From assembly GCA_903813345.2 (NCBI GenBank), contig CAIIXF020000001.1, positions 26,523,915-26,587,914 of the forward strand: a DNA stretch of 64,000 nt. Direction: 5' to 3'. This document shows positions 1 to 12,000 of this stretch, in pieces; the first letter of the stretch is position 1; the number at the start of each line of letters is the position of its first letter. Both the position numbers and the translations under genes were made by a program. The stretch is from Owenia fusiformis. Taxonomy: Eukaryota > Annelida > Polychaeta > Sabellida > Oweniidae. The notes beneath the pieces are model-generated. The model did no database searches. It was not told the DNA's origin and saw only the letters and a list, made by a program, of their open reading frames with translations.

Positions 1-2884
1 ATTTGACATAGCTTGTACAATTTTTGAATGCTCTAGCTTGAAAGCTTCGATCTCTTTTCTACTTTTTCGTTTGATGGATTTTAACTCCTTTTTATGTGTC
101 CTACTCTCCAGCTGCAGTGCTTCCTCTGCCTGACTCTGTATAATAATATGATATCAGCATATTAATAAAGAATACAGTCATTATTATTACCTGTACAATA
201 AAACATGTCTAATCTGAACACCACTTGGACAGAGCAAACGTGTTTAAATTGCCCTTTTCAATATAAATGGAAAATTGATGGCATCATGGGTATTGGTAGG
301 GCTATGGTAGGGCTAGACTAAATGTATTGCCAGAGTCACTTAATTTCTTGATTTAGAAGTGATTTCATTTTGATCAACTTTAAACACCATTGGAATGTGA
401 CTATTTATTCCATGATGGTGAAATTCCCTGCAATCTGATTGGTCCATGTGACTTAAATATATCCTGTATTTATACGCACTTTCCACTTAGCATTGAATAC
501 AGAGTGAAAATGACGTCAGCGTTGGGATACGGTCCAGTATCCCAACGCCCCAGATTTCCATCCAGGATATGACTATTACTGAAAAAATCAATGGCGATCT
601 GTTTACACCAGCGCATGCTAATATTTGCATTTTGCTAGAAATATCTGATTTGAATATCAGGAAATGATACGGTGATCACCACAATTTATTATTTTAGGAT
701 AAAAAACACTCATCTGTAATTATAAAAAAATCAATATGAAGCATGCACATTGTTTTCATGAACTAGTAAAAATCCAATATGGCAGACGAAAGTCGAAAAA
801 ACGTTTCGTTACACTGTTCCAGCTGATGAAATTGAAGAAAAATGTTGAAGAAAATCAAACGTATCGTATAATACAATAAAAGCAAAACAACAAGGCCGAA
901 AAGATTTTGAAGGAATATCGATGTAAAATGAGAGAAGGTTGATCTGTTTCTCCGGTCCCAAGACAAGGAAATGGACTTGATTTAGGGGAGTTTTATCTGA
1001 GTAATCATGGAATAAAAACATTATTCAATGATTTCTCGTGAAATACAGAAAATATTCTTCCCTTGAACGTCTGTATTTCACTCTGCTAGCGCATCCTGAA
1101 ATACAACCTTCTCGGGAAGAATATTTTCTGTATTTCACTCGAATCATTGAATAACTTATAATATAGGCAGGTGTTCATATTTTGTGGTATTTATATGCAA
1201 GTCAATGGGAGATAACAAAATTAGGACAAAGAAAAAGTGTTCATATTGAGAGGTGTTCAGATAAATGAGGTGTTTGGATATATAGGTTTTACTTTACTGT
1301 ATGCTTATTAAACACTCAATTACATTGGCCATGCACAGAACATGTCTATAAAGGGGATAACTGTGTTATACCAATTTAAGGAGATTGCACCAAAAGGAAT
1401 TAAACCAATCAAAATAGTGATAATGCTTTTTTGGTACACAGCCTTTCAGTATAATGCACAAATGCTGTATTAAACAACTCTAGAAAACATTCTGAAAACA
1501 AAATATTGATTAATACACATGCCAAAAGTGGCAATTTTTATTATTTCTTTTATTGAACAATAATCATTCCTCGCATTAGATGAATCACAATCCTCAAGTG
1601 AAAGAAAGCAATATGATGTTGTGGGAATATATATCAAGACGATTGATGGAGCAGTACTCTTAAGGAGACACTTTATCTGCAACATTATTTTTTATTGAAA
1701 ACAGTTTTTGTTTCCTCTTTTGCTGGTTATACAGATTCAGATCATGAGAAATACTGAAACTTATAGAACAGAACTACATGTACATGGTATGGAACTTGTA
1801 TAAAACTGAAATGTGGAAAAAACTGAAATACTCCAATTAGGAAGCCATTATCATTACTGAACATTCAGAAGTACCTTAGATCATAATAAGGTATATAACT
1901 TCAATTCGAACATGACTGTATTCACGCCTTCTATAAACTGTGAACAAAGTCAATGTTTCACCCGGGGCATATTCGAGATCAATGCCCCGGCTCTGTACGA
2001 AGTGTATTGTTTGGTGCATAAACTCAAGCCCTGCTCTTCGGTCTATATTTCTTAATTCTAATATGAAATGTGACGTCACAATGACTAGAACAATTGATTT
2101 ATTGGTCTATATTGAGGTTTATATGACCACTTTTTTAATAAGCTGTTTTTCATATTAGAATCATAACAAAGACCTTGATTCTATGATTTATGACAAATAT
2201 ATGACCTCAGATTTTATTCTGGCTATTGCCAAAGACCTCAATCGCTGTGCGATTTCGATCTTTTAACAATGAACAGAATAAAATTTTAGGTCGTTTATTG
2301 TGTCAGAAATCATAGAATCTCAGTCTTTATTCCTTAACAATTAATTGGACTTGAAAACACATTCCATTTATAACACAGTACTCATACAGTAAAACATATA
2401 GAAATAAAATACAATAAACAGAAAGGAACAAGTGCAGAAGCATTGTGTTACCATGCCTACATACATCATATTCTGTAGCATCACCATCAGTACTGCATTC
2501 GATTTTATTTGCATTTTCCGTGATCATTTCTTTTGTGTCACTTTTAGTCAATGACAAATGAATGTCTTTCAGCTTATTTTTTTCTGTAGACCTTTTATGA
2601 CCTTTCCTCTGTTTCTTTACAACAAGTTTTGCATCATTCATATCTTCTCCCTCCTTAGTTGGACTCTTGTCATTTAGAGAAACACTGTCATTATCCACAC
2701 TTGAGATACTATTGATCAGTTTAGACTCTCTTCTTGTAGGTTCATCTTGATTGATATCTTCAACATGTTCACAATGAGTATCATCTACTTCACTTGTGGC
2801 ATCATCCTCACTTTCATTAACATCTTCTTCACTACTGTTTGTAAGTGCAGGAGAAATAGTTCCTTTCTTTTTGTTTCGAGACAT
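1..2884 (-). CDS. 5' part of gene for acidic/basic then coiled-coil protein (partial, unrecognised)
   Basis: Two exons in compatible phase. Exon 2465..2884 starts at an ATG (2884-2882; MSRNKKKG...) and ends at a GTATGT donor after ...ATEYD in phase 0. Exon <1..135 begins after a TACAG acceptor in phase 0 (SQAEEALQLE...) and stays open to the window edge. The first 140 residues are low-complexity: acidic Ser/Glu/Asp-rich, then a Lys/Arg cluster (KKQRKGHKRS, possibly a nuclear-localisation signal). The second exon is a charged helix, probably coiled coil. I do not recognise the family. An in-frame stop lies just upstream of the ATG, so the ATG can be the true start. A TAG before it could be an acceptor, but its phase (two bases before a codon) does not match the preceding exon of the neighbouring gene. 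I therefore treat this as a separate gene. The alternative is one long gene with an exon missed between 2.9 and 6.1 kb. Confidence 0.6.
1022..1151. repeat. Hairpin-forming inverted repeat, about 40-bp arms
   Basis: Left arm TATTCAATGATTTCTCGTGA... through AAAATATTCTTCCC, and right arm GGGAAGAATATTTTCTGT... through ATCATTGAATA, are near-perfect reverse complements. Total about 130 bp. A MITE-like palindrome without coding capacity. Confidence 0.75.
1885..2060. repeat. Dispersed repeat (partner at 35610-35730)
   Basis: Shares TGTATTCACGCCTTCTATAA, AACAAAGTCAA, TTTCACSCGGGG and CTTCGGTCTATATTTCTTAA with 35610-35730 in the same orientation. This copy carries about 45 bp absent from the other. 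Family unknown. Confidence 0.65.
2168..2330. repeat. Inverted repeat, about 55-bp arms
   Basis: AAAGACCTTGATTCTATGAT...GATTTTATTCTG on the left is answered by CAGAATAAAATTTTAGGTCG...AATCATAGAATCTCAGTCTTT on the right. Arms are roughly 80% complementary with a loop of about 45 bp. Non-coding. Confidence 0.65.
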
Positions 2885-4699
2885 ATCTATCATAGATCAG
2901 AAATTATCCGTGGATTAAGAGATTACTGTTGTTGCAATTAATCATATCATATTAAGGATATTGACATATTCGTTAATCTGGAAATTAATATTCAAATCCC
3001 ATCAAACTAAGCTGAATGATTATATGTATTTGTACACTATATTGTGATGAATAAGTGATACAGACTGATCTGCCTTTGTATTAGATATCAGTTAATGATG
3101 TAGTCAGTGTTTCGTTACCCCAGGCAAAACTTGATTGATCTCCAATAAATATCTATATTTTATACATCATATCTTTAAGGATCCCTTACAGTCGTAACTT
3201 CACAATAGGTCAACACACAAACCAGATAGTGAATAGTACACTACTGCACTTCTGTGGATATCTAAAGTGATTTACCCAGTCAGATCGGACTTACTGATCT
3301 ATCCTAACATGCTAGCAGAGCTTACAAAGAGGTAAAACAATGAAAACCCTGAAATTTTGCACTTCATCAGTTAATTATTGTCAAATATTGATCTATCATG
3401 AAAGCACTGCAAACAAACAGATAGAATAAAAATCCTTTAAAGGGACTAGAAGAAGAGACATGATGAAAGTTATGAAAAAATTGTCGCATCATTCAATTTC
3501 ATATCTATTTTCGCAAAATTCCATTTCCAGTTCTAATTCATTTTTGGATGATCCTTCAATTTTTGAAGGTATTCTGTCAAAAGATTTGAAAAGTGAATGT
3601 CACTCGTTTCAATTCTAATGAATTTGGACAATTCTGCATCAAAAATCTTCAATACAATACAATCAGACAACTCAATTCTTTTTCCACAACTCAGGTAAAT
3701 TTTGGGGTATTTCAGAGAAAGACATATTCAAAAAGTGGACACATGGACCTAACATTTAAACCCTAAAGAGCGACGCAATATTTTTCCTGGTCTAAGGCCA
3801 TGGGTAGAGCTATTGATGAGCCTTTAAAGCAATTGTGATGTCGTTCTCATGTTGCCATGACATCATCTATTATACTTTAATCTAAATCAATGGCACAAAC
3901 AAACAATAAAGATCCTATGGGAAGCAAGCAATCAATTTATGGAGTTACACTGTCAACTCTGACCCATTGGATGTTTTTATCTTTAAGTCTGTTAATATGC
4001 TTAAAGGGGAATCAATGTTGTAGTATGAGATTATGTTACATCATTGATTGAAAAGTGTAGACAATATGATGAAGAGAACCTTCCAGATATAACTTAAACA
4101 ACATGGTTATAATAGAAGTATGCAACACTCTATTGACATGCATACAAAGAAAAATATTCCTTTAAATGGGCAATAAGGCTCTAGAGAAAATAGGAAAATT
4201 TTAACTTTTTCTGAGTTATCAAGGCAACAGTTGGCTTAACATCTTCTTCGACATACCTATTTTCTTAAAATGTATGGATAAACAGCATTAAAAAGCAGCA
4301 TTAAAAAGTGTAAATTCAGTTCAAAGCTTCAAAAAGGGGACGTCCACTTTTATATTTTTAAGATCCACCATGTTTCAAGAGGAATATAAGCTGAAATAAT
4401 GATTATCTAAGGGGTTTCTTTGTAGAAAATAAAAATAGATGTTAGTCTTGATGAAATACCCAAACTTAAATATATTTTGACACTGGTTCATGATCGTTGA
4501 ATGGCCCCTCTGCACTACTTGTTGCACCTTTAACTTGAAGAAGTACAGCAAGAAGCAGCTCTTCAATGTCATGGTTCAAAGAATTTCGACTTAGGTCTCA
4601 ATGATTTGTGAGTGATCTAATATCTAAGCTTTTGTTTGCATCCCGTAATAAATCAACCCACGGAATAATAGGTATCAACAAGGCATTAACCACCTCACA

Positions 4700-4820
4700 T
4701 TTGTTAGACACTGACTGCTGTTACAGACACTGTTACAGATACCGAACACCAACCAGTAACACCATCCACAAAAAGTTGGAGACTATAACAATATGTCACC
4801 ACTTTTGGTGGTGACATTTG
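4700..4820. repeat. Dispersed repeat, also at 8640-8765 and 10855-10940
   Basis: Three places share GTTACAGACACYG, CGAACACCAA..., ACCATCCACAAAAA and ACTATAACAATATGTCA with an ACCACTTTTGGTGGTGACAT-type hairpin end. Members sit between or inside the coiled-coil genes. A remnant may lie near 7255-7335. Non-coding and of unknown class. Confidence 0.6.
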
Positions 4821-5189
4821 ATAATTCATTCATTGGTGTTTCTATAAAAAGGGCTTGTGTTTTGTGGCAACTAAAAATATTGTTAAGTATGAATATATTT
4901 ACTGTATTGTTTCTCCGTTGGTCTCTGTTTATATGTTGAATAGCTGATGTGAAATTCCAAGATCTGTTAAAGAGAATCTGAACCACAGAATAGCACAATC
5001 AAGACCCCTCTAGACGTTTGTGCACATTGAGTTTCACCATATATTCACCTATCTACTTACTAACGAAGAAGTCCCAAATCCCCCGCTTTCACAGTTTCAG
5101 TGTTTTTTGCAATTGTGCTGATTGATCTGATTATTTTCTTGGAAATTAATTCAATTTGAAATTTGAATATACTGGGAAAATCCAAATGC

Positions 5190-5330
5190 CCCTGTTATCT
5201 GATTGGTTGTTGAATTTGTTTATCATGAACCTTATTCGCTGCCTGGTTCAAGACGCGTGTGGGCACTTCTATGACTCAACGGGGATTCCCCTCGCTAGCT
5301 GAGGAATTGATTGTGTTTAATTTTGAGGGT
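5190..5330. repeat. Dispersed repeat (partner at 31690-31850)
   Basis: CTGATTGGTTGTTGAATTTG, TGACTCAACGGGGATTCCC and CTCGCTAGCYGAGGAATYGA are shared with 31690-31850 in the same orientation. Copies differ by about 15-20% and small gaps. Confidence 0.7.
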
Positions 5331-6020
5331 TGGTTGTTCTGTTGATTATTTCAATATTTCGGCAATAATATACCCATAAGTTATCCTCAAGATATATCCA
5401 TGGTATGTGAGATATTATATGAGCAATAATAGTAGGACATCATTAATTGTCTGGGCGAGAAACCCATGTTATACTGCATCTTAAAAATGATACTCATGTT
5501 TCATCAAACCCAATTTTATAGCATTAATATAACCTTGAATCTTTAATCAGTTAAAGAAACTAAATTTAAGGATTTAAGCCCTGGACTCAGTGCATTGTTT
5601 GTTGAATCATACCAAGGTGTTGTTTCCAAATCTTTACATGACCACGCAGCGGGAATGCAAAGTTTAGGAAACAACGCCTGAGTGAGTCTTGGGATTAAAT
5701 TCTTTTCACACATTGCAAGATATTTTCTCCAAAATCATCTAAAAGGAACAAAATCACTAAAAGAACACATTTTCAATAATATTTTTTGCATTGATCAAGT
5801 TGGCAAGTCATCAAATCCAATGTAACAAGTCCATTCATCACCATGACAACTGTTTAACTGGTGACCTTGCATGTATTATTGATATTTCACACACAGTTCA
5901 TTATGTGAATACTCTGTTCTGATTGGCTGGAATTTTACTGTAGTAACATGTCACATTTCACTGAACTTTTCGTATGATGAAAAAATTAAGAAGACTGACC
6001 TAAATAAATGGAATATTATG

Positions 6021-6026
6021 TTTATT
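6021..6026 (-). promoter_or_regulatory. Candidate poly(A) signal AATAAA of the coiled-coil gene
   Basis: The minus strand reads AATAAA 34 bp after the putative stop codon at 6060. This supports the 6060-6241 exon being terminal. The hexamer is common in AT-rich DNA, so it is only suggestive. Confidence 0.35.
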
Positions 6027-6059
6027 TTGTTTATATTATGAAAGCATAAGAGTACTGAA

Positions 6060-9000
6060 TCAGTACAACCGATACATGAAGTATGACGATTTTACCTTTA
6101 CAGTATGTATTTCCTCCTGTAGCAAGCTGCTCTTTGAAGTACTTGAAAGTAGCTGTTCCTTCAACCGTGATATTTCTTTTTCTGCAATCTGCAGATCTTC
6201 TGTAGCACCCTGTAGTTTTGTCTCTAATGTGTTGGTTTGAGCTGGAGTAAATAACAGGGTAAATGTAACAGCATTTTCAAACTATACAAATGCAATTTCA
6301 TTAATCATTTGTCAAGTTGTTTGATATATTAAGTAAGAGTAGACTTTCTGTGGTACTGAAGTGTGTAGTTCTTGTAGACTGAAACATAATAGGTTGGAAA
6401 AATAATTTGGACTTTGATAAGACAGAGTCAATTCTGGTTGGGGGCTTATAGGTTAGTCTTGGAAAGGTTAAGTTGTCTCCTTACAGATATTTGTGATGAG
6501 AAAAATAGTTAGGTTTTTTAAGGATAGTTGCACACTTTCACATAAAATGGCTGGGGCAATGTCAGTATTTATTCTGACTTTAAAAATATCCACATAAGAA
6601 TGTAAAATTGTTCATCTCATTATTATGTAATTGTCATCATGAGAATTTAATGTGCTGATTATACAAATCTATGGATTTACAAGGTCAGCCAACAAACATT
6701 CCTACACCCATACAATTCTTACCTGCCAATAACTTTTGGCTTTCTTTATGCATTTCATCTTCAGTTTTAGCCAGCTGTTCTAAAGTTTCTGAGAGTTTTG
6801 AGGCTAATTCAGTATTATCAGCCTCAAGTTGGCCTGACACCTTTTCTAGCATTTCAATCCTATCTGCATATTCATCCAATTGTGTACTGTTTTCACTGAA
6901 TTCTTTGGCTAGCACCCTATTTTCACCTATCACTTTTTCAAGTTCTTTTTCAGTGTCAGTTTTATCATTGCATAGTTCCTGTAATGAGTCATTTGCACTT
7001 TTTAATGCTTTTTCTAAGGAGTCCACAGACCCCTTAAGCTCTTTAATTTCATCTGTGTAAGTAGTTATTTGGTTTGTGTGGTCTTCGTTATGTTTTTTGG
7101 CAAGTCTTTCATTGGTAAGGGCCGCTGCTATAGTTTTACACTCAGACCTAACTTCCTCTAATTGCTGCAAAATATAATTGATACACAAATAGAGTAGGAA
7201 CAAGGCATTAACATGAAAAACTGTCATCACCTGTCCTGTAAGTCGTTGTAAGTGGTTACAAAGGTTTTACAGTTTGTAACGAACAAAGAATGCCAGTGCT
7301 TACTACAAACCACCAGACTCCCACCACACAGACGGCAGCAATAACAAAAACGGGCCATATTTTTTTAGGGTGGCATGAAATCAAATTAATTGACTTTTAG
7401 CTGTATTTTGATACCAGAGTAACTTTAAGGGAAATAGTGAATAGACACCATATCAAACATCATTCAACTCATGCAATATTTGATCAATAGTGAAAAATAC
7501 AAATGCAGTATGTTTAATTTTCATATACTTTTTATGATGATAAAAATATAAAGATGTTAAAATGAAGTCTAGTTATAAAAACAAACAAGTAAGTTTAATC
7601 ATCTTAGACTATTTATTTACAGATGGTACATTACCTGTTTGTAATCTTCTTCCAGAGCCGACCATGTGCTTTTTGCATTATTATAATCATCAGCATTCTT
7701 TGACTGTATCACATCCAGCTGTTGAATCTTGTCCTTATATTCAGTCTCTAAACTGTTGAACTTTTGCTTCTCTATTCTAAAGTCTGATTCTATTGCATGG
7801 AGCTTTGATTCTAGAAGAGTCTTATTTGAGGTCTCTCTGTCTAGTGTCTCTCTTAGAGAGATGAGATCAACTTGGGAAGACTGGTGCTGAGATCGCAGTT
7901 CACTGAGCTCTTGCTTGTAATGGGATTCAAGGTCTTGCTCAAACTTGTTCTGCTTTTTCTGGAATTTTTTTTTTAAATCATTTATTTCATAAATTAAGTT
8001 TATGGTAAGTTTATGGTAAGTTATATATGTTATACCGCCTAGGTTGGATCATAAATATCGTTGGCAGTAGGTTATAAGTAGGTACATAATATCATATAAG
8101 ATATGTAATTTAATGACCTTACACCATATCTTAAGAATCAGGAATATATGAGTGGACATTTAATAGTGAAAAGTACATACATGGATAAAGGGCTAAATTT
8201 AGGTGTTTAGATGTTTTTACTTTGATACCTAAATACATAATTGTTGGGAACAGTATTTCCTGTATTGATCTAAAAATCACAGAATATCTAACATATAATA
8301 TTCATTGCTATAATCAATGTGCATGTATTCTCTTTGATCAATGTTGTATCATAAATTCATAAACTAAAATATCTTGAATAACCCAAGAAAAAATACAAAG
8401 ACTGTCTATTAGCCAAATTGAATAAAACATTGAAAGCTCTTATATCGCCAAAGACCTGACATTTAGATGCAGATTAATCTTTTGATCTTAGGCCTCTATG
8501 AATCAAAATGTATCAAGCACAGTGACATCACTAGTTTTAAAACCACCTCTGGCTTGCTTCCATATTTCAAAACCCACATGAAGCCAGTATGAACATATCA
8601 CATTTGTAAACCTCAAAAGGATACAAATGAACAACATGCGAAATGTCACAACCTACCATTTGTTACAAATGCTGAACACCAACTGCAAAACACCAACCAC
8701 CAACTGTTTAACACCCTCCACGAAAGAGCCAATAACAATATGTCACTATATGTGGTGGTGACATAAAAACTGGAATGCAGTCCAAATTCTGTGAAGCGGG
8801 TTGATCAAAACTGTGAACTCACATTTTTACTGTTATATTCAATTTCCCTGGCTTTTAGTTCAGCTATATCCTTCTCTGCAAACTCCAGTTTCATCTCTAG
8901 GGAGCGTCTCCCCTCTAGATTCTCTTGATTCTTTGCCTTTAAAAGTTCATGTAATTTAAAATACATTTCTGAATATTTAAATCATATATTAAAAGGGAAA

Positions 9001-12000
9001 AAATACAGTTCCCACTGTAATTGCACAGTTTGTGTATACATAAATAGGAATGTCTTATTTTACACCAATTTTAATGATCACCATAGAAGTTAAATTAATG
9101 TTAACATTAATAATCATCATATCCTTCATTAATAGCTTCTGAAACCGTGGCTCAAATAGGTCATACATATCATAAGAAATACAAGTGAAATTGCAACTTA
9201 CCTCCAATGAGTGGAGTTTTATTTTGAGGTCATCTGTCTCTCCATTGTGTTTAACAAATGAAGTATCAAATTGTTCTTGCAGACCTTTGTTGGTGTCCTT
9301 GAGCTTTTGGAAGTCAAATGTCAAAGTCCGAACCTAAATCAAAAAAAAATATGTAACACCTGTACAATACATTAGTTAAAAATACTGGCAAAAAGTTGTA
9401 GATTGTAAAATTCATATGATCCACTGATCCATAAATCTTGCCTCAGACTTTCTCCTGATTTACCTTGTATCCCTATTTGAATGATATATAAAGTAAATTC
9501 TTCAATCAAGCTCTTTAATTTTACAGAGAGAAATTTTATCTTGATTATTATTGTTGTGCTAGTTGATTTTGCAATTGAACAGAGGTGGGTGATATTTTAA
9601 TAATATTATCTTACCGTATCACTTAAGCATTTTTTCTCCTGTTCAATGACCTTGAGCTTTCCCTTCAAGGTCATCACTTCAACATTCAATTTAGATTTCT
9701 CTGATTTCAGTTTCTCAATTGTATCAGATGAACTGGATAGATCTTGCTGCTGAGAATCTGTATAAAATTAGGAAAATAATGTAACGGTATTGTATTGAAA
9801 CAAAAACACAAAACACATCAATTAAAACAGAAATCGATTTTAAAATTCTCCATTTTTAATGTCATATTCAGGTTTCTGGGGATGAAGGAAAACGTAGATA
9901 ATATGACTACATGACATCAATAATTTAGCACTAGTTATTTTGACCTATTTTATATCTGAGCCATTGTTAACTATCCAATCTGTTGTAAATTGATAAACCG
10001 TACAGGGTATTTCATTAAATATAATAAAAATGAATCCTAGGCAATTCATATTAAGTATCTACAGTATGATATAAACAATAGAAATAGAGATGGTAGCTAG
10101 TTTCCACTGACTACATTTACGGAGATACTGGCATCTTAATGTAATTTTGTTTTACATAAAATCCTTGCCACGCTTCAATTGTGAAGTTACATTACATACC
10201 TTGCAGTTGTTGTTGTAGATCTGATATGACCACATCATATTCTGATTTCTGTCTATCTTGATCATTCTGTAACTCCTCTAGTGCTGTCTCTAGGTCCTTC
10301 ACCTAATACGGTACAATATAAATTGGCATTTAAAAGTTATACACCTCGTACAATATTAGCAATTCTGTTCTTCATCTGGTACATATTAAATCAAGGTTTT
10401 TTAATATTCACAACTTTGATCAAAGCTTCTCTATACATCAAATCCACGATATATCACTATAATATAAGATATTAGTAATAGTATGAGTTTGAATACCATG
10501 TTCAGAGATCGGCTCAATTCTCGACTGAGCCTCTCATTATCTCCACTAATCACAGCAAGTTCTTGATTATGTGTAGCCTGCATTTGCTCTTTGACGAGAC
10601 GTGTACTCTCCCTTTGTTGAGTGATTTCCTCTTCAAAGTCAACCCTCTCTTGCTGGAATCATTTAATCTGTTTTTAATGTTCTCCTTATTTCAAGATTTC
10701 AGGTATGTACAATCTAAAATAGCCTGTGAATGCTAAACTAAATACGACTCTCACACTCACCTCCAATAATAGCCCTTATTTGAAGTATATTTAGGTTTTT
10801 TATTTACGTGTTTCAAAACTTAATGGTTTTTCCTGGGTCTGCAACTATAGACAAGGCCATAATTACAGACACCATGTTACAGACACCGAATGCCAAACAC
10901 TATCCACAAAAAAAGACTATAACAATATGTCAACAAAACAACTAACCTGTAACAACTTTTTAATCTCATTAGTGTCTAAACTGCTCTCATTGCTTGAATG
11001 TGTGTTTCTATTCTGCTCATTCTCCAGATCATCCATGAGTTTAGCCCTCTCTACCAAAAGGTACGCTATCTGTTCTGTCACTGTTGAGCTAGCTATCTGC
11101 TCCAACCCCTGTTGACTGAGCATCTCTTTGATATCATCATGTGTTCCACCTACAATATATAAGCAACTGAATTACATATCTCTCTGATATCATCATGTGA
11201 CCCACCTACAATATATAAGCAACTAAATGACACATCTCTTTGATATCATCATGTGACCCACCTACAATATATAAGCAACTGAATAAATGTCTCTCTGATA
11301 TCATCATGTGACCCACCTACAATATATAAGCAACTGAATGACATATCTCTTTGATTTCATCATGTGACCCACCTACAATATATAAGCAACTGAATAAATG
11401 TCTCTCTGATATCATCATGTGACCCACCTACAATATATAAGCAACTGAATGACATATCTCTCTGATATCATGTGACCCACCTACAATATATAAGCAACTG
11501 AATGACACATCTCTTTGATATCATCATGTGACCCACCTACAATATATAAGCAACTGAATGACATCACTCGGATATCATCATGTGACCCACCTACAATATA
11601 TAAGTAACTGAATAAATGTCTCTCTGATATCATCATGTGACCCACCTATAATATATAAGCAACTGAATGACATATCTCTCTGATTTCATCATGTGACCCA
11701 CCTACAATATATAAGCAACTGAATGACATATCTCTGATATCATCATGTGACCCACCTACAATATATAAGCAACTGAATAAATGTCTCTCTGATATAATCA
11801 TGTGACCCACCTATAATATATAAGCAACTGAATGACATATCTCTCTGATTTCATCATGTGACCCACCTACAATATATAAGCAACTGAATAAATGTCTCTC
11901 TGATATCATCATGTGACCCACTTACAATATATAAGCAACTGAATGGCATATCTCTCTGATATCATCATGTGACCAACCTACAATATACAGTATAAGCAAC

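Larger units (their letters stand above)
2885..6059. other. Gene-free stretch between two minus-strand coiled-coil genes
   Basis: No exon could be supported here. It is AT-rich and holds a dispersed repeat near 4710-4820 (see repeats), a dispersed repeat at 5190-5320, and a hairpin-like pair near 5570-5700. It should contain the promoter and 5' UTR of the left-hand gene if the two-gene model is right. If the one-gene model is right, it should hide an exon starting in phase 0 and ending with one extra base. Confidence 0.4.

Noticed and set aside
6671-7060. Plus-strand Ser-rich frame of 129 codons
   Set aside because: Antisense shadow of the 6723-7164 coiled-coil exon.
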